Shown one piece after another: positions 16,430-23,848 of a DNA stretch of 64,000 nucleotides. Origin of the DNA: Nocardia sp. (lineage in GTDB: Bacteria; Actinomycetota; Actinomycetes; Mycobacteriales; Mycobacteriaceae); the NCBI RefSeq assembly GCF_025465275.1, contig NZ_JAODNK010000181.1:1-64000 (forward strand), read 5' to 3'. A model generated the notes under the pieces. The model saw only the letters and a list, made by a program, of their open reading frames with translations, was not told the DNA's origin and searched no databases. The translations under genes were made by a program, and so were the position numbers. Each line of letters starts with the position of its first letter. Position 1 is the first letter of the stretch.

Positions 16430-17764
16430 ATGCACAGACGCCTGCACCGACTCGTCCTGGCCGGGATCGCCACGGCCTCGACACTGCTGCCGGTGGCCGC
16501 CGTCGGACACGCCACCCCGCCCGCGGCGACATCCGCCGCGCACGGGTCGCTCGGCGAGAACTTCCGATGGGGCGTCGCGGCATCGGGATTCCAGTCCGAG
16601 GGCCATGCGCCCGACAGCAATTGGACCCGCTATATCGCGGCCAATTCAAGCTGGGACCCGTACCGGAATTCCATCGACTTCCGCTCGCGCTTCCAGTCCG
16701 ATATCGCCCTCGCCGCCGGGCTGGGCGTGAAGGTCTTCCGCGTCGGCATCGAATGGGCACGCCTGCAACCCACTCCGGACACCTGGGACGAGGATGCGTT
16801 CGCCTTCTACGATTCGGTCGTCAACGACATTGTCGAAGCCGGTATGCAACCCATGCTGACGCTCGATCACTGGGTGTATCCGGGCTGGGAGGCCGACCGC
16901 GGGGGCTGGAACAATCCCGGCATCGTGGCGGACTGGCTCACCAATATGCGCAAGGTGGTGGACCGCTACGCCGTGCGAAACCCGGTGTGGGTCACCATCA
17001 ATGAGCCGGTCGCCTACATCATGCACGAGGTGCGCCTGAACAATACCGACGCCCCGACGATGCTCGACCGGGTTGTCGACGCGCACAGTCAGATCTACGA
17101 CTACATCCACCAGGTGCAGCCCGGCGCGCTGGTGACCAGCAATGTCGGCTATGTCGCCGGTGCGGAATCCGAGGTCAACGGCCCGCTCATGGAGCGCATC
17201 GGCGACAAGCTCGACTTCGTCGGCGTGGACTACTACTTCGGTTACGAGCCGCCCAAATCCAATGCCGTCGCCCAGCCCGACGGCTCGCTCCCGCCGGCCG
17301 CGGGCATGTGGAACCTGCCGGTGCGGCCGGAGGGCATCTACTATGCCCTGCAACACTATTCGCATCTGTTCCCGAACAAGCCGCTGTGGGTGGTGGAGAA
17401 CGGGATGCCCACCGAGGCCGGTAATCCGCGCGCGGACGGCTACACCCGCTCCGATCACATGCGCGATACCGTCTACTGGCTGCAGCGCGCCAAGACCGAT
17501 GGCAGCAATGTGATCGGGTACAACTACTGGAGCATTACCGACAACTACGAATGGGGCTCGTACACACCGCGTTTCGGCCTCTACACGGTGGACGTGCGCG
17601 CCGACGGGAATCTGACGCGGCAGCCCACCGAGGCCGTGGACACCTATCGGCAGATCGTCGCCAGGAACGGTGTGCCCGCGAGTTATGTGCCGGTGCGCGG
17701 CCCCTCCGATTGCGGGCTGGTCGATCCCCCGGCCAGTTGCGACTCCCCCGTCTCGGTACCGTAG
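16430..17764 (+). CDS. Secreted family 1 glycoside hydrolase-like protein (copy 2)
   Basis: A 444-residue paralogue of the preceding gene and alignable over its full length. The signal peptide runs through VLAGIATASTLLPVAAVGHA. Acid/base TINEP has Glu192 and nucleophile VENGMP has Glu323; IEWARLQP, LDHWVYPGW and WSITDNYEWGSYTPRFGLYTVD are shared. The C-terminal pair of cysteines (SDCGLV, ASCDSP) is conserved too. Copy 2 has an insertion near residues 265-290 that is absent from copy 1, next to the expected active-site rim, so specificity may differ. A GGAGGAG ribosome site precedes the ATG. The pair is probably a tandem duplication. Confidence 0.85.
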   Translation: MHRRLHRLVLAGIATASTLLPVAAVGHATPPAATSAAHGSLGENFRWGVAASGFQSEGHAPDSNWTRYIAANSSWDPYRNSIDFRSRFQSDIALAAGLGVKVFRVGIEWARLQPTPDTWDEDAFAFYDSVVNDIVEAGMQPMLTLDHWVYPGWEADRGGWNNPGIVADWLTNMRKVVDRYAVRNPVWVTINEPVAYIMHEVRLNNTDAPTMLDRVVDAHSQIYDYIHQVQPGALVTSNVGYVAGAESEVNGPLMERIGDKLDFVGVDYYFGYEPPKSNAVAQPDGSLPPAAGMWNLPVRPEGIYYALQHYSHLFPNKPLWVVENGMPTEAGNPRADGYTRSDHMRDTVYWLQRAKTDGSNVIGYNYWSITDNYEWGSYTPRFGLYTVDVRADGNLTRQPTEAVDTYRQIVARNGVPASYVPVRGPSDCGLVDPPASCDSPVSVP

Positions 17765-17769
17765 CGGAC

Positions 17770-18261
17770 GTGCACAGCGATCTCCTCGCCGCGAAAGCGC
17801 TCGTCTACGACCCTTTGGGATTCGCCTGCTCGCCATCACTTCCCGAGCCCGAGAGTGCCGCCTACGCCGCTCACGAATTCACACTTGACGACCGCTGCGT
17901 CCGGTTCCGCGCGGCCAAGACCACGCCCACCAGGGTCGGGCAGTTCGTGACCGTCTGGAAGCGGTCACCGGGCGGGCCGATCGAGCCCTTCGATGCCGCC
18001 GATCCCGTCGACCTCATTGTCATCAGCAGCCGCGATCGGGAGCACTTCGGGCAGTTCGTCTTTCCCATGGATGTCCTGCGCCGCCACGGTGTCGTCTCCG
18101 CGAACGGTTCCGGCGGAAAACGAGGCTTCCGGGTCTATCCGCCCTGGGTGAGTACCACCAATCGGCAAGCGGGCACGGCGCAGGCTTGGCAGGTGGGGTA
18201 TTTCCTGCACCTGGGCGAGCCCGTCGACGCCGTCCGCGCCCGCGCCCTGTACCACCCGTAA
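17770..18261 (+). CDS. MepB-like family protein
   Basis: A 163-residue cytoplasmic protein resembling MepB, a family of unknown function known from the staphylococcal mepRAB operon. Shared features are the opening LVYDPLGF, the AHEFTLDDRCVRFRAAKTTPTRVGQFVTVWKR segment seen here in parts, DLIVISSRDREHFGQFVFP and a C-terminal GKRGFRVYPPW. The family resembles a nuclease-like fold, but no activity is established. The GTG at 17770 is 5 bp after the glycosidase stop, so it is probably translated from the same mRNA; whether that link is functional is unknown. Confidence 0.8.
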   Translation: MHSDLLAAKALVYDPLGFACSPSLPEPESAAYAAHEFTLDDRCVRFRAAKTTPTRVGQFVTVWKRSPGGPIEPFDAADPVDLIVISSRDREHFGQFVFPMDVLRRHGVVSANGSGGKRGFRVYPPWVSTTNRQAGTAQAWQVGYFLHLGEPVDAVRARALYHP

Positions 18262-18366
18262 GTCGCAGCGCGCCCCACCTGCCGCTTCGCGTCAGCAAAT
18301 TCGTTGTGCCACAATCTGACCGGCTTCGGAGCGCCGACGCCGACGGGCGAGAGGGTGGAACATTTC

Positions 18367-19530
18367 ATGAGATTGCACCGCTGGGCGAGGTACGGGATCG
18401 GCACGGCGGTGATCCCGCTGCTGTTGACCGGGTGTGGTCCGAGCGGGTCGAACGTAGCGACACCCACGGCAGTCACCTCTCCTGCGAGCGGGGCCGCAAC
18501 GTCCGGAACCGCCGCACCCGCTACCGCGCCTGCTGCGGGTGCGCCGCTGTCGGCGGTGATTGCCTGGATCCACGCGGGCACGACCGTCGACGTCTCGAAG
18601 TTCCACACCGCCACCACGTCCGACGGGACGCTCAACGACCTCGGGCCGGATGTCGCCTTCGTCAGTCCGACGAAGAAGATCGAATGCATGACCGACGACC
18701 GGGCCGCCCCATCCCCGACCGGCCTGTCGTGCCTGGTCCAAATGGACAACCCGCCGGCCCGTCCGGATGACAATCACGGCAACTGGGTGGGCGGCTGGGT
18801 CGACTTCCCCGGCTCCACACTGGGAATCGGAAGCCTGCACGGGGATCCGGGCCAGTTCACCTCGGGCACCGGCAACACCCTGGCCTACGGCAGCCGAATC
18901 ACGTTCGGCGGCTACGACTGCCGGATGGACAGCAGCGGCCTGGTCTGCGCCGATCAAACAGCCGGTTCCGGGGTTCAGGTGAGCTCCGGCGGCGCGGTGC
19001 CCTTCGGCTGCCTCAGCAAAGCGACAACACCCGAGCACGGCATCTCCTATGCCTGCGGCGCGGCGAGCACCACAACCATCGATACCGCCCGCTGCCACAG
19101 CGGCGACCTCGCGCTGGACGCGCTCATCGGCGCACAGGGCTCGACCACATCGCAGACCTTCTACATCCGGCTGACCAACACCTCGACGCAGGCGTGCACC
19201 CTGCTCGGATATCCGGGTGCGGACCTACTGGACCACAACGGGCACCCCTTGGGCATGACCTCGGCGCACAGCTCCGGCAACGACCCGAGCGCCCAAACCT
19301 TGTCCCCGAACGCCGCCTCCGCCGCGGCAATCCGCTTCACCGACACCGGAACCGGGTGCCCGGACAGCAGCCGGGCGGCCGGCGTTCAGATCATCCCGCC
19401 CGACGAAACCCAGCCCCTCAGCGCCACCATCCGCAACCTCTACGGCAATGGCGCGGCGGCCCTGTGCCCGGCGTCCCTGACCCTCACCGTCGACCCGATG
19501 ACCGACGGAAACACCATCCCGCACCGGTAA
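18367..19530 (+). CDS. Lipoprotein with C-terminal DUF4232 domain
   Basis: A 387-residue lipoprotein precursor. The signal ends in a lipobox LLTGC, followed by an Ala/Thr/Pro linker. The middle part (about 70-240) has pairs of cysteines in GYDCRMD, LVCADQ and GISYACG, suggesting disulfides. The final 140 residues match DUF4232: CHSGDLALDALI, then FYIRLTNTSTQACTLLGYPG, a pattern common in actinobacterial surface proteins. No catalytic function is known. I chose the ATG at 18367 because it starts the signal peptide; upstream in-frame starts add non-signal residues. It is a single gene. Confidence 0.8.
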   Translation: MRLHRWARYGIGTAVIPLLLTGCGPSGSNVATPTAVTSPASGAATSGTAAPATAPAAGAPLSAVIAWIHAGTTVDVSKFHTATTSDGTLNDLGPDVAFVSPTKKIECMTDDRAAPSPTGLSCLVQMDNPPARPDDNHGNWVGGWVDFPGSTLGIGSLHGDPGQFTSGTGNTLAYGSRITFGGYDCRMDSSGLVCADQTAGSGVQVSSGGAVPFGCLSKATTPEHGISYACGAASTTTIDTARCHSGDLALDALIGAQGSTTSQTFYIRLTNTSTQACTLLGYPGADLLDHNGHPLGMTSAHSSGNDPSAQTLSPNAASAAAIRFTDTGTGCPDSSRAAGVQIIPPDETQPLSATIRNLYGNGAAALCPASLTLTVDPMTDGNTIPHR

Positions 19531-19556
19531 ACCCGAGCATCAAATGCCCGTCACGG

Positions 19557-20033
19557 TTATCCGCGGACGCTGGAGGGGACCTCGTTGTACTCCATGAACA
19601 CGACCGGCGCCTTGTTATCGACCACGACGCGGCCGAGTAGGTCAGCGAGTGCGTCTCGTTCGGTCGGGGTGAGACGTGCTGCGAGAGTGTCGATCCGGCG
19701 GCAGGTCTCGGTGTAGAACTCCTCGGCCAACTCGCGGCCTTTCGGTGTGAGCGCGACACGTACGGCACGCGCGTCACGCGGATCAGGTTCACGCCGGACC
19801 AAGCCGTTGCGCTCGGTTCGATCGATCATGCCCGTGAGGCTGGATTTCGCCAGGTTGAGCAACGATCCCAGCTCACCCATGCCATACGGCTGCGCCATCA
19901 GCACGCACAGCAACTGCCCCTGCTGAGGGGTGAGGCCGTACTCGCGTCCGGATTCGGCGTATACGGCGTTCACCAAGAACGCAGATCTGACCAATGCGGT
20001 GACTACTCCGATCCCGTCTTCCTGCTTGCTCAC
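19557..20033 (-). CDS. MarR-family regulator of the AKR/LLM operon
   Basis: A 158-residue winged-helix regulator. The helix-turn-helix reads MGELGSLLNLAKSSLTGMIDR and the wing LVRREPDPRDARAVRV, classic MarR. A GTG at 20033 is preferred; an ATG at 20060 is in frame and sits 3 bp from an operator. One 17-bp dyad lies in front of this gene and three more lie in front of the divergent aldo-keto reductase, so it likely represses itself weakly and the reductase operon strongly. The ligand is unknown, probably an electrophile or quinone-like compound judging from the target enzymes. Confidence 0.85.
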   Translation of the reverse strand: MSKQEDGIGVVTALVRSAFLVNAVYAESGREYGLTPQQGQLLCVLMAQPYGMGELGSLLNLAKSSLTGMIDRTERNGLVRREPDPRDARAVRVALTPKGRELAEEFYTETCRRIDTLAARLTPTERDALADLLGRVVVDNKAPVVFMEYNEVPSSVRG

Positions 20034-20062
20034 GATGTGCAGTCTACCCCGATAACTCATCC

Positions 20063-20079
20063 AGTTCGCGTAACGAACT
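20063..20079. promoter_or_regulatory. MarR operator 1
   Basis: AGTTCGCGTAACGAACT, an inverted repeat AGTTCG-N5-CGAACT, located just upstream of the MarR gene. It is identical over 17 bp to operator 2, about 124 bp away. Confidence 0.7.
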
Positions 20080-20186
20080 AACCAGTAGCGTGGCACCTCC
20101 GCTGTCGTAGCTGGGCAGACAGAGAGACCATCGCTCGCACCCGGTGAGGCGTCGCGTCCCCCGAACAGATCGGCGAAAAGACTTGC

Positions 20187-20203
20187 AGTTCGCGTAACGA
20201 ACT
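20187..20203. promoter_or_regulatory. MarR operator 2
   Basis: AGTTCGCGTAACGAACT, a perfect copy of operator 1. It is the first of three closely spaced dyads in front of the aldo-keto reductase gene. Confidence 0.7.
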
Positions 20204-20208
20204 ATTAT

Positions 20209-20225
20209 GGTTCGTTGTACGAATT
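20209..20225. promoter_or_regulatory. MarR operator 3
   Basis: GGTTCGTTGTACGAATT, a weaker match to AGTTCG-N5-CGAACT. Its centre is 22 bp from that of operator 2, about two helical turns, which would place bound dimers on the same face of the DNA. Confidence 0.6.
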
Positions 20226-20229
20226 ATTC

Positions 20230-20246
20230 AGTTCGTAGCACGAACT
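20230..20246. promoter_or_regulatory. MarR operator 4
   Basis: AGTTCGTAGCACGAACT, with perfect outer arms. Its centre is 21 bp from operator 3 and it ends 34 bp before the aldo-keto reductase start, where it would overlap the promoter or transcription start. Confidence 0.7.
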
Positions 20247-20280
20247 TCATACGTCCTGTCCAGGTAGGAGTTGACACACT

Positions 20281-21273
20281 GTGGAGTACACGCACCTGGG
20301 TCGCAGCGGACTGTCCGTCTCGCGACTCGTCCTGGGAACGATGAACTTCGGCCCCGAGACTTCCGAATCGGACAGTCACGCCATCATGAATACCGCCCAT
20401 GAGCACGGTATCAACTTCTTCGACACCGCCGATGTCTACGGAGCCAGGCCGGGTGGCGGCGTCACCGAACAGATCATCGGCCGGTGGTTCGCGGGCGATC
20501 CCGGCCGCCGCGAAAAGACGGTCCTGGCCAGTAAGGTTTATCTCTCGACGAGCGATTGGCCCAACGAGGGTGGCCTTTCGGCACGCCACATCCGCCTGGC
20601 TTGCGATGCCTCACTGCAACGGTTGCAGACCGACTATATCGACCTCTACCAGATGCACCACATCGATCGGGGCACTCCCTGGGAGGAGATCTGGGAGGCG
20701 TTCACCGTGCTGCGCCAGCAGGGCAAGGTGCTCTACTTCGGATCCTCCAATTTCGCCGGCTGGCATATCACGCAGGCACAGGAGGCCGCCCGGACGCGGC
20801 ACTTTCTCGGCCTGGTCAGCGAGCAATCGATCTACAACCTGATGAATCGGTGGATCGAACTGGAAGTACTGCCCGCTGCCCGCGACTACGGCCTCGGCGT
20901 TATTCCGTGGTCACCGCTGAACGGGGGAATCCTCGGCGGGGTACTGCGCAAACAGCGCGACGGAGCCTCCTCCCGCGGCAGCTCCGGGCGTTCGGAGGCG
21001 ACGCTGGCCGAACACCGGACAACCATTGCCGCGTATGAACAACTCTGCGAGGACATCGGCGAAGACCCGGCTCACGTCGGATTGGCCTGGGTGCTCGCCC
21101 AGGACGGCGTCACGGGCCCGATCATCGGCCCGCGCACCGTCGAGCAGCTCGAAAGCTCGCTGCGGGCAGTCGATTTGATACTCGACGCGACCACGCTCGC
21201 CGGCCTCGACAGGCTGTTTCCGCCACCGGGCCCGAATGGCTCGAAGCCCGCCCCCGAGGCATACGCCTGGTGA
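20281..21273 (+). CDS. Aldo-keto reductase
   Basis: A 330-residue NADPH-dependent reductase of the aldo-keto reductase superfamily, similar in length to the potassium-channel beta/YghZ-like group. The catalytic tetrad is visible: Asp48 and Tyr53 in FDTADVYG, Lys85 in LASK and His126 in YQMHH. The cofactor loop GVIPWSPLNGGIL and the C-terminal IIGPRTVEQL are also standard. The GTG start is preceded by TAGGAG. It heads an operon with the LLM oxidoreductase and faces a MarR gene; three operators in its promoter indicate tight ligand-dependent control. Confidence 0.9.
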   Translation: MEYTHLGRSGLSVSRLVLGTMNFGPETSESDSHAIMNTAHEHGINFFDTADVYGARPGGGVTEQIIGRWFAGDPGRREKTVLASKVYLSTSDWPNEGGLSARHIRLACDASLQRLQTDYIDLYQMHHIDRGTPWEEIWEAFTVLRQQGKVLYFGSSNFAGWHITQAQEAARTRHFLGLVSEQSIYNLMNRWIELEVLPAARDYGLGVIPWSPLNGGILGGVLRKQRDGASSRGSSGRSEATLAEHRTTIAAYEQLCEDIGEDPAHVGLAWVLAQDGVTGPIIGPRTVEQLESSLRAVDLILDATTLAGLDRLFPPPGPNGSKPAPEAYAW

Positions 21274-21335
21274 TGCGCCCCGAACCCGTGGGCACAGTGA
21301 TCACCGCACAATCCAACTGGAACGAAGGAACTACC

Positions 21336-22256
21336 ATGTCTCGACAAGAAGTCGTCTTCGGTTTCGGTGCGCACAGCACCATCGATGACCATGCGCAGCT
21401 GCTGCGGATGGCACAGCAGGCCGACAGTGACGGTCTCGACATCGTCTCGCTGTCCGATCACCCCTACATCGGTGAACGTGTCGATGCCTACGCCGCCCTC
21501 GGTTTCATTCTCGGTGGCACACAGCACATCTCGGGCCTGGCCAATGTCACGAACCTGCCGACCCGGCCCGCGCCGATGCTCGCCAGGACAGTCGCAGGGC
21601 TCTCGGCGCTGTCGGGCGGCCGGATCGTCCTCGGTATGGGCGCGGGCGGGTTGTGGGATCGCATCTCCGCCATGGGCGTGGCACCGCTGTCACCGGCGGA
21701 AGCCGTGGAGGCATTCGAGGAGGCGATCGTGCTGATCAGAAAGCTCTCCGGGGGCGGAGCGCCGGTGACCTTCCATGGCAAGCACTACCGGGTCGATCAG
21801 GTCGAACCCTCCCCCGTCCCCGCGCCCCCCGTATGGACGGGGTCGGTCGGCCGAAAGTCGTTGGCCGCCACCGGACGCGTCGCCGACGGGTGGCTCCCCG
21901 GCCATGCGGCGGACTGGCTCAGCGAGAGATACCGCAGCTCGCGCCCGATCATCGACGAGGCCGCCGCCGCGGCGGGACGCGAACCAGCGGACATCCGCAC
22001 GATTTTCAACTTCCAGGGGCGAATCACCACCAGCCCTTTGCCCGCCACTCGCGACGCGGACGGACGCTGGATCGGTGGCAACGCGGAGCAGTGGGTCGAG
22101 GAACTGACCACCGCCGTCCTCGACCACGACGCGTCGGGATTCATCGTCTTCGCCCCCGGCGGCGGCCCACAGGATCTGGAGTCGCTGAAACGCTGGGGCC
22201 GGGACATCGTGCCGGCGGTTCGTGAAGCAATCGCCAAGGAAAATACCGGCGCCTGA
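21336..22256 (+). CDS. LLM-class (luciferase-like) oxidoreductase, probably F420-dependent
   Basis: A 306-residue TIM-barrel flavin or F420 enzyme of the luciferase-like superfamily. Typical parts are the N-terminal VFGFGAH, the segment SDHPYIGERVDAYAALG, then ALSGGRIVLGMGAGG, and the late VWTGSVGRKSLAATGRVADGWLPG. In mycobacteria and nocardiae most such proteins use F420, but FMN cannot be excluded. The ATG at 21336 has GAAGGA upstream. It lies 62 bp after the aldo-keto reductase and presumably shares the MarR-controlled promoter, forming a two-enzyme reductive pathway for an unknown substrate. Confidence 0.85.
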   Translation: MSRQEVVFGFGAHSTIDDHAQLLRMAQQADSDGLDIVSLSDHPYIGERVDAYAALGFILGGTQHISGLANVTNLPTRPAPMLARTVAGLSALSGGRIVLGMGAGGLWDRISAMGVAPLSPAEAVEAFEEAIVLIRKLSGGGAPVTFHGKHYRVDQVEPSPVPAPPVWTGSVGRKSLAATGRVADGWLPGHAADWLSERYRSSRPIIDEAAAAAGREPADIRTIFNFQGRITTSPLPATRDADGRWIGGNAEQWVEELTTAVLDHDASGFIVFAPGGGPQDLESLKRWGRDIVPAVREAIAKENTGA

Positions 22257-22438
22257 ACGGAGCCGGGCGATGAGCCCGCCTGATACCAGGGTTTTCGCCG
22301 GGTCGTATCCGAATCGTTGTGTGACGCTGCATATTTCGATCTCCTCCCACGAAACCGCCTGCAAGGAATACGCTTTTGGTACCGAGCATTGCGGCTTCGG
22401 CAAGGGCGGCAATGATCGTCAGCGCGTGGGAGTACACG

Positions 22439-23032
22439 ATGGACACCAATCCCCTGACGTCAGCGACTCACAAACTTCGGTTCCAGCATCTGGACGCGAT
22501 GCGGGCACAGGAGCACCGCGACGAGGTCGAATCGATCTTTCGCAGCTCGTACCCCGACGCGATCAACTCCGGTGCGGCCTTCGAATCGCCGAGCGCATTC
22601 ATGCAGCGGTTCGACGCCTACACCGCACCGAACCGGCCCACCGGATTCGAGCTCGTGCTCGTCCACCTCGACGAGCAGCCGTGCGGTCAGGCGTGGGGAT
22701 GGCCGCTGCAGGCGCACACCGCGTGGTGGGGCGGCCTGATGCTCGACTCGGAGGACATCGACGAGTTCATCGTCGAGGACGGCACCCGGACATTCGCGTT
22801 GAGCGAGATCATGGTGCACGCCGAACTGGCCGGCCACGGGATCGCACAGGCGCTGCACAACGAATTGCTCGATTGCCGACCCGAGAGCCGCGCGACCTTG
22901 TTCGTTCATCCCGGCAACCACCGCGCGTACGACACCTACCTGCGGTGGGGCTGGTATCGGGTCGGCGCACTGCGTCAAAGCTGGCCCAAGGCACCCAGAT
23001 TCGATGTCCTGATACACGATTTGCGGAGCTGA
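22439..23032 (+). CDS. GNAT-like acetyltransferase family protein
   Basis: A 197-residue protein with the late part of a GNAT acyltransferase: ALSEIMVHAELAGHGIAQALHNELL (motif A, acetyl-CoA loop QxxGxG/A replaced by ELAGHGIA), LFVHPGNHRAYDTYLRWGWYRVG (motif B). The first half is divergent. Such enzymes transfer acyl groups from acyl-CoA to amines; no substrate can be named. GGGAG lies 6 nt before the ATG at 22439. It follows the LLM gene by 182 bp and is convergent with the MerR gene. Confidence 0.75.
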   Translation: MDTNPLTSATHKLRFQHLDAMRAQEHRDEVESIFRSSYPDAINSGAAFESPSAFMQRFDAYTAPNRPTGFELVLVHLDEQPCGQAWGWPLQAHTAWWGGLMLDSEDIDEFIVEDGTRTFALSEIMVHAELAGHGIAQALHNELLDCRPESRATLFVHPGNHRAYDTYLRWGWYRVGALRQSWPKAPRFDVLIHDLRS

Positions 23033-23060
23033 CCGCCGGGAAGCATTCGAATTGGCGTGG

Positions 23061-23747
23061 TCAGCCGTCTTGTTCGGTGACGAATTCCTTTACCGCGCGC
23101 TCGATTTCGTCGGCGAGGGTGGCGCCGCCGACTTCCCAGGCGGCGGCGCGGTAGCGGTCGCGGAAGCGGGTGAGGTCGGTGCCGATGCCTTCGCCGCCGT
23201 AGCTGGTGGCGGCGGCATCGGCGAAGGTGCGGACCATTTCGTCGGCGAGGTCGGCGATGCGGGCGCGGATCAGTTTGCGCAGGGCGCCGGCGAGGGTGAC
23301 GTCGGTGCCCACGTCGTAGAGGATGAGTGCGCCTTTGAGCATGGGCTGGTCGGGGATGCGCCAGCCTTCCTCGCAGGGTTCGAGGTATTGCGCGGCGCGC
23401 AGCTCGTCGAGAATTTCCGCGCGCCGGTCACCCAGTAGCTCCGAGAGTTGCTCATCGGAAACCACGACCGCCGGTTCCGCGGGCACGGGCTGGCCCGGGC
23501 CGAAGACCGTACGCCAATCGGTGCCGGCGGTTTCGGTCGCGAACACTTCCCGGATCGCATCCAGTCGCAGGCCGCGTGCCTGCATAGCGCCGATATCGCG
23601 GAGCCGGTCAAGGTGTTCGTCGGTGTAGACCGCCTCTTTTCCCGCGCGCCCGGCTTTCGGCAGCACGCCCAGCGATTGGTAGTAGCGGATGGTGCGCGCC
23701 GGCACCCCGCTGAGTTCGGCGAGTTGCGCGCGGCTGTATCGGGGCAC
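23061..23747 (-). CDS. MerR-family regulator divergent from choD
   Basis: A 228-residue regulator. The N-terminal MerR helix-turn-helix is clear: YSRAQLAELSGVPARTIRYYQSLGVLPKAGRAGKEAVYTDEHLDRLRDI, here named by its RYYQSLGVLP core. The C-terminal 110 residues are helical with no metal-binding cysteine pattern, so an organic ligand is likelier than a metal. I chose the GTG at 23747. It is transcribed away from choD, and the shared region contains a 16-bp perfect palindrome between back-to-back promoter elements, the typical MerR layout. It most likely controls both genes. Confidence 0.85.
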   Translation of the reverse strand: MPRYSRAQLAELSGVPARTIRYYQSLGVLPKAGRAGKEAVYTDEHLDRLRDIGAMQARGLRLDAIREVFATETAGTDWRTVFGPGQPVPAEPAVVVSDEQLSELLGDRRAEILDELRAAQYLEPCEEGWRIPDQPMLKGALILYDVGTDVTLAGALRKLIRARIADLADEMVRTFADAAATSYGGEGIGTDLTRFRDRYRAAAWEVGGATLADEIERAVKEFVTEQDG

Positions 23748-23769
23748 GGGGCCAGCATAGAAGACGAAG

Positions 23770-23807
23770 ACAGTAACGTTGACAGTTGCAACTGTCCGCA
23801 TTACCGT
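23770..23807. promoter_or_regulatory. Overlapping divergent promoters with MerR palindrome
   Basis: GACAGTTGCAACTGTC (23781-23796) is a perfect 16-bp palindrome. On the + strand TTGACA (23779-23784) and TACCGT (23802-23807) have 17-bp spacing and drive choD. On the minus strand CGGACA and TACTGT, also 17 bp apart (ending at 23770), drive the MerR gene. The palindrome sits between -35 and -10 of both. Confidence 0.6.
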
Positions 23808-23848
23808 AACCGCCGCCACACGTGTCGACGACGACCAGGGAGTTTGCG

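Noticed and set aside
17551..17769. An N-terminal extension of the MepB-like gene inside the glycosidase gene
   Set aside because: The open frame extends upstream but overlaps the well-supported glycosidase; the GTG at 17770 gives the normal family N-terminus.
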